This document shows, piece by piece, positions 6,839-13,481 of a stretch of DNA of 13,481 bases. The stretch comes from an uncultured Pedobacter sp. (lineage in GTDB: Bacteria > Bacteroidota > Bacteroidia > Sphingobacteriales > Sphingobacteriaceae). The translations under genes were made by a program, and so were the position numbers. The DNA lies in NCBI RefSeq assembly GCF_946479715.1, contig NZ_CAMLHF010000159.1:1-13481 (forward strand), read 5' to 3'. The notes below the pieces were generated by a model. That model ran no database searches and had not been told where the DNA came from. It worked only from the letters and a program-made list of their open reading frames with translations. Every line of letters begins with the position of its first letter. Position 1 is the stretch's first letter.

Positions 6839-7687
6839 ATGAAATTTGGAGTAAGTACATTCCTTTGGAAATCACCCTTTACTTCCCATTCCTTTGATCT
6901 TGTTCACAAGATCAAAGGAATGGGATTTGACATCATAGAAGTAGCAGTTGAACAACAAGAATTAATTGATTGGGTTAAATTAAAAGAGCTCATAAAAGAA
7001 ACCGGGTTACAGGTTACTGTTAGTGGTGCATTTGGTTCCGAGCGTGATATTTCCAGCGAGGATCCACGAATAAGGGCACAAGGCCTAAAATACATTGCCG
7101 ACTGCATTAAAATAGCAGAGCATTTAGGGAGTCCTGTTTTTGGTGGCCCCGTATATTCTGCAGTTGGGAAAACCCGTTTTATAACTGAGGAACAGAAAAA
7201 AAGAGAAAGAAGCTGGTGCGTTGAAAATCTGGTTAAAATTGGTAAGGTAGCAGCCGACTATGGTGTGGTGGTAGGAGTAGAACCATTAAATCGGTTTGAA
7301 ACGGATATGATAAATACTGCCGATCAGGCCATTTCCTTAATTAGTGAGGTGGCTAGTCCTAATATCAAAATACAATTAGACACTTTCCATTGCAATATTG
7401 AAGAAAAAAATATCCCTGATACGATAAGGAAATTGGGCAAGGATCTTTTATGCCATATCCAGGCAAATGAAAGTGACAGGGGAACCCCCGGAACTGGAAA
7501 CCTTGATTGGATTGGCATTAAAGAAGCATTGACTGAAATTGGTTACGAAAAGGCTATAGTGATAGAAACTTTTGGTGAGGTTTCGGAAGAGATCGCAAGA
7601 GCTGCATCTATATGGCGGCCTCTGGCAAATAGCTCAGATGAACTTGCGACAGAGGGTCTTGCTTTTTATAAAAAACTATTTTCTTAA
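6839..7687 (+). CDS. Sugar isomerase/epimerase of the D-tagatose/D-psicose 3-epimerase type (AP endonuclease 2-like TIM barrel)
   Basis: A 282-residue cytoplasmic protein, a usual length for this family. It starts M-K-F-G-V-S-T-F-L-W (first barrel strand), and G-F-D-I-I-E-V follows at 29-35. Active-site motifs match ketose 3-epimerases: V-E-P-L-N-R-F-E-T-D-M-I-N-T at 147-160 (E148), L-D-T-F-H-C-N-I-E-E at 180-189 (D181, H184), E-S-D-R-G-T-P-G-T-G at 211-220 (R214), and I-E-T-F-G at 242-246 (E243). E148, D181 and E243 would bind the divalent metal and E148/E243 act as the acid/base pair. The fourth ligand, a histidine in P. cichorii tagatose epimerase, aligns by eye with Q208. The reaction would be epimerisation at carbon 3 of a ketose or isomerisation of a keto-sugar made by the upstream oxidoreductase (inference). 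It is the last gene of the cluster, followed by a strong terminator. The coding sequence contains a large palindrome at codons 16-29. Confidence 0.9.
   Translation: MKFGVSTFLWKSPFTSHSFDLVHKIKGMGFDIIEVAVEQQELIDWVKLKELIKETGLQVTVSGAFGSERDISSEDPRIRAQGLKYIADCIKIAEHLGSPVFGGPVYSAVGKTRFITEEQKKRERSWCVENLVKIGKVAADYGVVVGVEPLNRFETDMINTADQAISLISEVASPNIKIQLDTFHCNIEEKNIPDTIRKLGKDLLCHIQANESDRGTPGTGNLDWIGIKEALTEIGYEKAIVIETFGEVSEEIARAASIWRPLANSSDELATEGLAFYKKLFS
6884..6925 (+). repeat. 42-base near-perfect palindrome inside the isomerase gene
   Basis: Bases 6884-6903 are the exact reverse complement of 6906-6925, with only the two central bases (6904-6905) unpaired, giving 20 paired positions without a mismatch. 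It starts 45 bases after the isomerase start codon and covers codons 16-29 (Ser16 to Gly29) in frame. In RNA it would form a very stable hairpin near the 5' end of the coding sequence; in DNA a cruciform. No T-run follows, so it is not a terminator. The right arm encodes a conserved helix (K-I-K-G-M-G) ahead of G-F-D, the left arm a region I expect to be variable, so the left arm may have been copied from the right by template switching (inference). Confidence 0.9.
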
Positions 7688-7697
7688 AGTAACAATA

Positions 7698-7748
7698 TCA
7701 AAAAACGATCAGGTTCAGCCTGATGTGCTGTTCCTGATCGTTTTTTGA
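7698..7748. terminator. Bidirectional intrinsic terminator between convergent operons
   Basis: Bases 7698-7713 and 7733-7748 form a perfect 16-bp stem around a 19-base loop. The A6 run (7700-7705) pairs with the T6 run (7741-7746), so a transcript from either side ends in a CGATCAGG-type stem followed by a U-tract. It lies 10 bases after the isomerase stop and 13 bases before the end of the minus-strand SusD gene, the expected place for a shared terminator of converging transcripts. The remaining bases of the 74-base gap show nothing else. Confidence 0.9.
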
Positions 7749-7761
7749 CGTTTTATATTAG

Positions 7762-9264
7762 TTAATACCCTTCTGTTGGTATCAAATTAGTATTGTTTCT
7801 CAACTCTCTGCTAGGGATTGGGAATAGCAATTCTCTTTGGGTTAAAACCGGACCATAGGAGAATTTATGACCAACATAATTGTCGAATCCTTTGGTGCTC
7901 ACATTAAAGGCTTTACGGAGGCGTGCCATGTCAAACCAGGTCACATTTTCAAAGCATAATTCATACCAGCGTTCACGCCAAATAGCTTCACGTAATTGAT
8001 CTTTGGATAATCCGGTTAGTTTTGGCAATTGTGCCCTGGTCCTTATAAGATTAACTTCGTCATATATTTTCGTGCTTGGGCCATTTACCTCATTTGCAGC
8101 TTCAGCATATATAAGTAGCACCTCGGCATATCTGAGCAGTGACCAATTAAGATCGCTATTGGCTGTGCTTGTGTGTGCTGCAACGTCGAAAATTTTGTAG
8201 ATAAAGTATCCCCCCAGGTCTACTACCAGATTTCTATTGTCTTGATTGGTAAACTTGGTGAAAAAGAATTGGCCTTCTTTTGCACGCAGATCTGCCGGAT
8301 CATATGATTTTACAAAATCAGCAGTGGCGTAAATACCCCCCGTCTCGGCAGAGTATGCTGAAATATTTTTATTATAAGGGATAATCAACTCCTGCCAGTT
8401 TGCTGGAATGATCTGTGTCTTATACTGAATCATAAAAATATTCTCTTCAATATTTTTCTTAGCCGGATTATGTAAATCTCCGTAAGTATTGAACAGCTTA
8501 AATTGTTTGGAGTCGATCACTTCTTCCGATTTCTTTGCTGCCAAATCGAAATATTCAGCTCCTTTTTGTAAAGGATAGCCAGCCATGGTTAGGTATACTT
8601 TGGCTAGCAGTGATTTTACTGCTCCTAAGCTTACTCTTCCTGTAGCGTCAACCCATGCCAAGCCTGCTGCTTCTGCTGTTTTTAAATCTTCCACAATCAA
8701 TTTGTAGACATCATCCGGAGCTGCTTGTTTTGGTCTCAATTGATCCGATTTCAAATCAACGGGCGCTGTTATCAGCGGGATATTACCAAACATTTGAACT
8801 AAATTGAAATAATACCAGGCTCGTAAAAAATGAGCCTCGCCAAGTAATTTTTTAGCTTCTGCCGCATCCATCGGTATGGCTGGTATCTTTGCTATAGAAA
8901 GGTTGGCATTCCCTATACCCTTATAGTAATTTTGCCAATAATTTAATCCATAGCTGTTATCGGCAGTGTTTTGCAAGTCCTTTACAAAATAACTATCAAC
9001 AGCCTGCCCTAAATCGGTAGCAGCCTGTCCGGTAGCAAATTCAGTCATGGTCCATGGTCCGCCGCCAAAGCCGCTACTCATCGGATCGCGCATGCTTGCA
9101 TAGATCGCATTTACAGAACTTCTGGCATGTTCCGGCTTAGTAAAATAATTTTCTACTGTAAAATTGCTGGGATCCGATTCATCTAGAAATTTGGTACAGC
9201 TGGTAAACCCCAAAGTGTAAACCGTTAATACCAGGAATCCATATTTTCTTATTATTGTTTTCAT
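7762..9264 (-). CDS. RagB/SusD family nutrient-binding outer-membrane lipoprotein
   Basis: A complete SusD-like protein of 500 residues, a normal length. The signal peptide (residues 1-22) ends G-F-T-S-C, so Cys23 is lipidated; the mature start T-K-F-L-D-E-S-D is acidic within a few residues, which fits surface export. Residues about 130-165 (A-E-A-K-K-L-L-G-E-A-H-F-L-R-A-W-Y-Y-F) and about 180-260 form the TPR-like helices. The C-terminal SusD/RagB part has R-Y-A-E-V-L-L-I-Y-A-E-A-A (378-390), W-R-E-R-W-Y-E-L-C-F-E (429-439), F-D-M-A-R-L-R-K (444-451) and F-P-I-P-S-R-E-L (481-488). It would cap the SusC channel encoded 29 bases upstream and bind the substrate at the cell surface. It is the last gene of its transcript, ending at the shared terminator. 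Only about one third of the sequence can be compared with the truncated SusD at the left edge; the two are clearly different proteins. Confidence 0.95.
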   Translation of the reverse strand: MKTIIRKYGFLVLTVYTLGFTSCTKFLDESDPSNFTVENYFTKPEHARSSVNAIYASMRDPMSSGFGGGPWTMTEFATGQAATDLGQAVDSYFVKDLQNTADNSYGLNYWQNYYKGIGNANLSIAKIPAIPMDAAEAKKLLGEAHFLRAWYYFNLVQMFGNIPLITAPVDLKSDQLRPKQAAPDDVYKLIVEDLKTAEAAGLAWVDATGRVSLGAVKSLLAKVYLTMAGYPLQKGAEYFDLAAKKSEEVIDSKQFKLFNTYGDLHNPAKKNIEENIFMIQYKTQIIPANWQELIIPYNKNISAYSAETGGIYATADFVKSYDPADLRAKEGQFFFTKFTNQDNRNLVVDLGGYFIYKIFDVAAHTSTANSDLNWSLLRYAEVLLIYAEAANEVNGPSTKIYDEVNLIRTRAQLPKLTGLSKDQLREAIWRERWYELCFENVTWFDMARLRKAFNVSTKGFDNYVGHKFSYGPVLTQRELLFPIPSRELRNNTNLIPTEGY

Positions 9265-9293
9265 TGTTCTTTCTTAAAAAGGTTTGTATTAAA

Positions 9294-12200
9294 CTATAGC
9301 CCGATATTAAGCCCAACCATAAATACCCTTGGTTTTGGGTAATCGTATAATGTTAAGCCCTGATCGAAAGGTGCTCCTGAGTTGGAAACTTCCGGGTCAT
9401 AGCCTTTATACTTAGTAGCCACAAAAAAGTTCTGAACGGAACCATATATCCTTAGTCGATTCAGTTTTAATGAAGCAGCGGTGGCTGATGGAAAAGTATA
9501 TGCGAGTAACAAATTGCGCCCACGGATAAATGATCCATCGGTTACTTTATGGCTATCATTATTCGTAGTATAATAGGCATTAATAGGCCTTATTTGCGCA
9601 ATAGGGGTATTTTGATTCGTTTCTGTCCAGGCATTTAACACTGTTTTGTAACTGTTGGCTATACCTTGCCTGTCTTCTGCCGAATGGATGCTCCTATCGA
9701 GTACATCATTGCCATACATATACTGTAGGTCTACGGTTAACGACCATGCCTTATATTGGAAAGTATTTAAGAACGTTCCAAACCCATCAGGTATACCTTT
9801 TCCTATAATAGTCCTGTCCAGATCGTTTATTCTGCCATCGTTATTTAAGTCTTTGTATTTTACATCACCAGGGAGCATATTGTATTTCTTTGCTTCTGCA
9901 GCTTCATTGGTTCCCCAGGTTCCCAGGTGTACCCTGCCAAAGAAAGAGCCAACAGGCTCACCTACTCTAATTACTCCATTACCTGAAAATATATCGCCAC
10001 TGGCCAAGGCAAGAACTTTGTTCTTATTCACAGAAATATTGAAGGTAGTACTCCAGGAGAAATCGTCTGTTTTGATGTTAGTGGAGTTCACACTAAATTC
10101 AATCCCCTTGTTTTCCATGCTTCCAACATTAGAGAAGATGCTGGCATATCCGCTGCTGAGTGGTAATGGGGCTTCTAGTAACATACCATTTACCTTTCTA
10201 CGATATAAATCGAGTTCGAAATTTAACCTGTTAGCGAATAGGCCAACCTCAAGCCCGAAATCAATTTGTTTCGTTTTTTCCCATTGTAAAGTGGAATTGG
10301 CCATGCGGTTGGTGCCTATGCCGATATTTCGGGTTCCGTCGAAAATTACGTTATAGTTACCCATACCGGCAAGGGCTCGATAAGCTGGAATCTCTGAATT
10401 TCCAGTAGCACCATAACTGGCACGGACCTTCAGGTTTGAAATGCTTGGAATGTTCTTCATGAAGTCTTCTTCAATTACTCTCCAGGCAAGTGCGGCCGAA
10501 GGGAAGAAGGCATACTGGTTTTCAGTTCCAAACTTAGAGGACCCGTCTGCCCGACCTGTTAATGTTATTAAATACTTATTTTGCAAGCTATAGTTTATGC
10601 GGGCAAAATATGAATTTAGCCCATAAGCCTGACCGTTGGAGGAAGGAGCCTGAGGGCTGGATCCTGCACCGAGGTTATTGTACAGGAAATAGGAGTCGTC
10701 GAATCCTTGAGTGTTAGCTTGATTTTCGAAACGATCAATATGCTGCCAGGATAGACCTGCCATAGCGCTTATCGAGTGTATTTTTGCAAATTGCTTGTTA
10801 TAGGTTAAATAGTTCTCGAATTGCCATGAGTTGTACCTGTTGTTGTTTACCCGTGCTTCTCCATTGTCAGAAATGTATTGCATCCCTTTGGCTGCAAAAT
10901 AATCCTCTCTCTGATTAATTATATTGGTACCAATAGTTGATTTGAATTCCAATCCGGGAGCCAGATTAATGGCAGCATACATATTGCCTAGCAAAGTTTG
11001 GGTGCGCAAAAAATATAACCTATCGGCAGCTACGCGAAGAGGGCTGTCGCCACCTTCCATGCCTGGATAGTCTCTGTTGCTTGCCCATGATCCATCAGCA
11101 TATTTTACAGGGATAATAGGTAAGGCCTCTAAAACCTGACGCATCATGGTTATTCCTCCACCATCAAGCTGGTCAACCTGCTTATCATTTTGATCTGTGT
11201 AGCCCATTGTTCCACCTACTTTTAGCCAGGTCTTTATCTGGCTATCGAACACAAAGCGACCGGCATATCTTTTTTGCCATGAACCGCGTGCGAGCCCTTC
11301 CTGATTGCGATAGTTTAAAAAAGCACCATAGCTGCTTTTTTCATTGCCATCGGTAAAGCCGAGCTGATGATTTTGTGTAAACGCTTTTTGAAATGCTTCA
11401 TCCTGCCAATCTGTATCATACAATGGATTGCCTTGTGAATCAAACAATTTTGGATTATTACGCTTGGTTTTAGGGTCTGTGTATTTTGTTCCTGTTGCCC
11501 ATCCCACGGGGTCATATTTTTTTGCGTTTGCATAGGCTAAATCCTCTACTGCTAAAAATTCTTTCGAATTGAGCACTTCAAGTTTTCTAGGGAGTACACC
11601 TAAACTAAAGTCTGATTCATAGGTCACATTACCACCACTGGAAGATCCACGTTTAGTAGTGACCATTATTACGCCATTGGCTCCGCGTGCTCCGTAAATT
11701 GCTGTTGATGAGGCATCTTTTAATACTTCAATGGAGGCGATGTCGCTAGGGTTTATGTAATCGATGGGGGAACTCCCATTTTTCAGCTCTACAGCATTGA
11801 GTATAACCCCATCAATCACATATAACGGATTATTGGAGACACTTAATGAGCTTGCACCACGGATACGGATGTTGGCCCTGCCGCCTGGCCTGCCAGAATT
11901 AGAGGATACATTTACACCTGATACACGACCCGATAAGCTTTGGTTAAGGGAAGAGGCCGGACGTTCCTGAAGCGTTTCTGCTTTTACAGTACCTACTGCT
12001 CCGGTTAGATCTGATTTTTTAGCAGTTCCGTATCCTACAACAACAACCTCGTCTAAACCTTGCAATTGTGGTACTAACTTAATTGACATATTTCCGGAAG
12101 TAACCTTTACTTCTTGAGTGGTATAGCCTACATAGGAAACAATCAAAATCGCCTCGTCGGTTAGCCCCTTTATGCTGAAATTGCCATCATTGTCAGTTGT

Positions 12201-12434
12201 TGTGGTTTGTCCTGTACTTTTTACTTTAATGCTGACTCCGGGAATTCCAACACCCTTTTCATCTAGAATTTTCCCTTTTGCATCGATGGGGGGGATGCGC
12301 AGGTAAGCAGGATTTTTTTTTAAATAGTTTGCATGTAGTTGCATCGTTGTTGCCATGAACAGAACTGTTAACAGGCAAATAATTTTTTGGCGCAAAGCCA
12401 CACCCTTGGGTGTCAAAGTTAAAAACTGGTTCAT
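9294..12434 (-). CDS. SusC/RagA family TonB-linked outer-membrane transporter
   Basis: A complete 1046-residue SusC-like protein. Residues about 15-35 form a signal peptide with a likely cut after L-H-A (35). Residues about 52-125 are a carboxypeptidase-regulatory-like beta-sandwich (G-K-I-L-D-E-K-G-V-G-I-P-G-V-S, then V-S-Y-V-G-Y-T-T). The SusC signature L-D-E-V-V-V-V-G-Y-G lies at 127-136, followed by the plug domain with L-S-G-R-V-S-G-V-N-V (167-176), I-R-I-R-G (189-193), P-L-Y-V-I-D-G-V (203-210) and I-E-V-L-K-D-A-S-S-T-A-I-Y-G (235-248). The rest is the 22-strand barrel, ending V-F-M-V-G-L-N-I-G-L. There is no N-terminal STN domain, so control by a FecR/sigma pair through this receptor is not expected. 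It forms an operon with the SusD gene 29 bases downstream. The imported compound cannot be read from the sequence. Confidence 0.96.
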   Translation of the reverse strand: MNQFLTLTPKGVALRQKIICLLTVLFMATTMQLHANYLKKNPAYLRIPPIDAKGKILDEKGVGIPGVSIKVKSTGQTTTTDNDGNFSIKGLTDEAILIVSYVGYTTQEVKVTSGNMSIKLVPQLQGLDEVVVVGYGTAKKSDLTGAVGTVKAETLQERPASSLNQSLSGRVSGVNVSSNSGRPGGRANIRIRGASSLSVSNNPLYVIDGVILNAVELKNGSSPIDYINPSDIASIEVLKDASSTAIYGARGANGVIMVTTKRGSSSGGNVTYESDFSLGVLPRKLEVLNSKEFLAVEDLAYANAKKYDPVGWATGTKYTDPKTKRNNPKLFDSQGNPLYDTDWQDEAFQKAFTQNHQLGFTDGNEKSSYGAFLNYRNQEGLARGSWQKRYAGRFVFDSQIKTWLKVGGTMGYTDQNDKQVDQLDGGGITMMRQVLEALPIIPVKYADGSWASNRDYPGMEGGDSPLRVAADRLYFLRTQTLLGNMYAAINLAPGLEFKSTIGTNIINQREDYFAAKGMQYISDNGEARVNNNRYNSWQFENYLTYNKQFAKIHSISAMAGLSWQHIDRFENQANTQGFDDSYFLYNNLGAGSSPQAPSSNGQAYGLNSYFARINYSLQNKYLITLTGRADGSSKFGTENQYAFFPSAALAWRVIEEDFMKNIPSISNLKVRASYGATGNSEIPAYRALAGMGNYNVIFDGTRNIGIGTNRMANSTLQWEKTKQIDFGLEVGLFANRLNFELDLYRRKVNGMLLEAPLPLSSGYASIFSNVGSMENKGIEFSVNSTNIKTDDFSWSTTFNISVNKNKVLALASGDIFSGNGVIRVGEPVGSFFGRVHLGTWGTNEAAEAKKYNMLPGDVKYKDLNNDGRINDLDRTIIGKGIPDGFGTFLNTFQYKAWSLTVDLQYMYGNDVLDRSIHSAEDRQGIANSYKTVLNAWTETNQNTPIAQIRPINAYYTTNNDSHKVTDGSFIRGRNLLLAYTFPSATAASLKLNRLRIYGSVQNFFVATKYKGYDPEVSNSGAPFDQGLTLYDYPKPRVFMVGLNIGL

Positions 12435-12500
12435 ATTTGGGATGATTTAGTTAACTAGCAGATACCTTTTACGTTATTTTTATATCTGTTTCTTCTCCGA

Positions 12501-12526
12501 TCTGAGATGCTTAATACGCATCCAGA
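12501..12526 (-). promoter_or_regulatory. Small hairpin in the susC leader
   Basis: TCTG-A-GATGC (12501-12510) pairs with GCATC-CAGA (12518-12526) as 5 + 4 base pairs with one bulged A (12505), around a 7-base loop. It lies about 65 bases upstream of the susC start codon and would be in its 5' leader. Read on the plus strand it is followed by five T (12527-12531), but there is no plus-strand gene for it to terminate. It may be an operator or leader structure; a stem this short could also be chance. Confidence 0.25.
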
Positions 12527-12576
12527 TTTTTAAAAGAAATAGATTTTAATAAAAGATATGATGCTATTACTATGAA

Positions 12577-12605
12577 AGTATAGTAAAGTTCAGTTGGATT
12601 GTTAA
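12577..12605 (-). promoter_or_regulatory. Possible promoter of the susC-susD operon
   Basis: On the minus strand TTAACA (12605-12600) is 17 bases before TATACT (12582-12577), which runs on as TATACTTTC. The latter partly fits the Bacteroidota minus-7 element TAnnTTTG. Transcription would start near 12570 and leave a leader of about 135 bases before the susC start. Bacteroidota do not follow the E. coli consensus closely and no convincing minus-33 TTTG is at the right distance, so this is a weak candidate. The whole 234-base gap between susC and the repeat-protein gene is AT-rich and otherwise featureless. Confidence 0.22.
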
Positions 12606-12668
12606 CTTATTTTTGCAAATCATTAAGCTATTTTGCCATGTAATTAGTCTGGCAATTACCTTTCCCGA

Positions 12669-13481
12669 TTATCTTAATGTATATGCCTTCATGCCCTGTT
12701 GGCTAATGCCGAATATTAATTTGTTATTGGTTTGTACTACGCTTCTCACATCTCCTTTTATATTAAAACCTGATTTTTGTTGAGAGATGTAGGTAAAACC
12801 GCCTTTACCGTTGCCTTTAAGAAGCGTGCCATAATTGGCGTCGTATTTTCCGAATCTGAGTCGGGCATGGCTAATGTTACCACATAACAGCAAATCTTTA
12901 TTGCCATCCTTATCGTAATCAATGGAAGTAATGGTAAACACAGGCGAAAATTGAGCCTCGATAGGCAAGTTCAACTCTTTAAACTTACCTTTCCCATTAT
13001 TAATAAAGGCTGTGGTTTTTAAACAATTGGCTTTTAGCCTGGATATTCCCTTTAGTTCCTCCTTCGTAAATATTTCTTTCATTGATGCATCGGCATAACT
13101 TTTATAGTCTGGAAAACGAGTGCGCATGATGCTCATCTGGTCAAGCATTTCATCTCTGGTTACGTAGGGGTAACTTTTTCCTTGAATGTAAAAGCATAAT
13201 ATAGGGTCAACGGAGCCATTGTCGTCAAAGGCTTTGTAATACATTTCTGCAGGTTCCTTTTCTGTTGCCTTGCATTGTGTGTTCAATCCGGTATTTCCAA
13301 TCACTATATCTGGCAAGCCATCATTGTTTAGATCATCGATCAGTAATTTATTCCACCATCCTGAAAAGGGTTTCTCAAAATAATCAGTGGTTTTGTCAAT
13401 CAGCTTTCCATTATTATTAATTAATACGGTAACAGGCATCCATTCTCCTACAACAATTAGATCCTGTTTTTTATCGCCATT
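12669..13481 (-). CDS. FG-GAP/VCBS repeat protein of the CRTAC1/ASPIC type, C-terminal part
   Basis: The frame stays open to the window edge: 14 further codons lie upstream of the Met at 13439, reading N-G-D-K-K-Q-D-L-I-V-V-G-E-W, so the gene starts outside the window and about 270 C-terminal residues are visible. Calcium-binding FG-GAP loops recur: N-G-D-K-K-Q-D-L at the edge, D-L-N-N-D-G-L-P-D (counting from the Met, 36-44), and D-Y-D-K-D-G-N-K-D further on. The segment L-P-I-E-A-Q-F-S-P-V and the later G-K-Y-D-A-N-Y-G fit the large (usually around 1100 residues) VCBS proteins with an ASPIC/UnbV domain that are frequent beside SusCD genes in Pedobacter relatives. These are extracellular beta-propeller proteins, probably binding carbohydrate or protein; the function is unknown. 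It points the same way as susC but the 234-base gap suggests a separate transcript. Confidence 0.85.
   Translation of the reverse strand, partial: NGDKKQDLIVVGEWMPVTVLINNNGKLIDKTTDYFEKPFSGWWNKLLIDDLNNDGLPDIVIGNTGLNTQCKATEKEPAEMYYKAFDDNGSVDPILCFYIQGKSYPYVTRDEMLDQMSIMRTRFPDYKSYADASMKEIFTKEELKGISRLKANCLKTTAFINNGKGKFKELNLPIEAQFSPVFTITSIDYDKDGNKDLLLCGNISHARLRFGKYDANYGTLLKGNGKGGFTYISQQKSGFNIKGDVRSVVQTNNKLIFGISQQGMKAYTLR

Noticed and set aside
9655..10356. A 233-codon open frame on the plus strand
   Set aside because: It lies wholly antisense to the susC barrel region, resembles no protein family I know and has no start context; it is a shadow of the real gene.
12633..12655. TTGCCA/TGGCAA inverted repeat just after the repeat-protein gene as its terminator
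   Set aside because: The stem is only six base pairs and no U-tract follows on the minus strand.

Overview
The window reads as chromosomal DNA of a Bacteroidota bacterium, most like the Sphingobacteriaceae (Pedobacter/Mucilaginibacter type). The reasons are two SusC/SusD-type outer-membrane uptake loci, a DUF3823 lipoprotein, several lipoprotein signals, an FG-GAP/VCBS repeat protein of the kind seen beside SusCD pairs in this group, AT-rich intergenic DNA and almost no Shine-Dalgarno sequences. No RNA genes, insertion sequences, CRISPR arrays or attachment sites are visible. The genus is an inference.

Layout. (1) Positions 1-1160, plus strand: the 3' end of a SusD-like gene and a DUF3823 lipoprotein, the tail of a SusCD locus that begins outside the window. 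(2) Positions 1161-1300: a non-coding gap holding a long hairpin. (3) Positions 1301-7687, plus strand: four closely spaced genes. They are a 1185-residue lipoprotein (ThuA, beta-propeller dehydrogenase-like, HEAT, lectin-like and azurin-like copper domains), a second ThuA lipoprotein, a Gfo/Idh/MocA oxidoreductase and a D-tagatose-3-epimerase-type TIM-barrel isomerase. (4) Positions 7698-7748: a strong bidirectional terminator between convergent transcripts. (5) Positions 7762-12434, minus strand: a complete SusC/SusD pair. (6) Positions 12669-13481, minus strand: the C-terminal part of an FG-GAP/VCBS repeat protein cut by the window edge.

How it may work together (inference): the SusCD pairs import glycans, glycosides or another nutrient across the outer membrane. 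The two ThuA lipoproteins and the propeller domain would act on a sugar or polyol outside the inner membrane, with the C-terminal type-1 copper domain as built-in electron carrier. The two genes without signal peptides would finish the oxidation/epimerisation in the cytoplasm. No glycoside hydrolase, regulator or transporter of the inner membrane lies in the window, so the substrate cannot be named.

Most notable observations: the azurin-tailed fusion protein, which has no CxxCH haem site; a 42-base near-perfect palindrome inside the start of the isomerase coding sequence; an oxidoreductase whose EKP-motif lysine is absent; and a long hairpin after the DUF3823 gene that lacks the usual U-tract.
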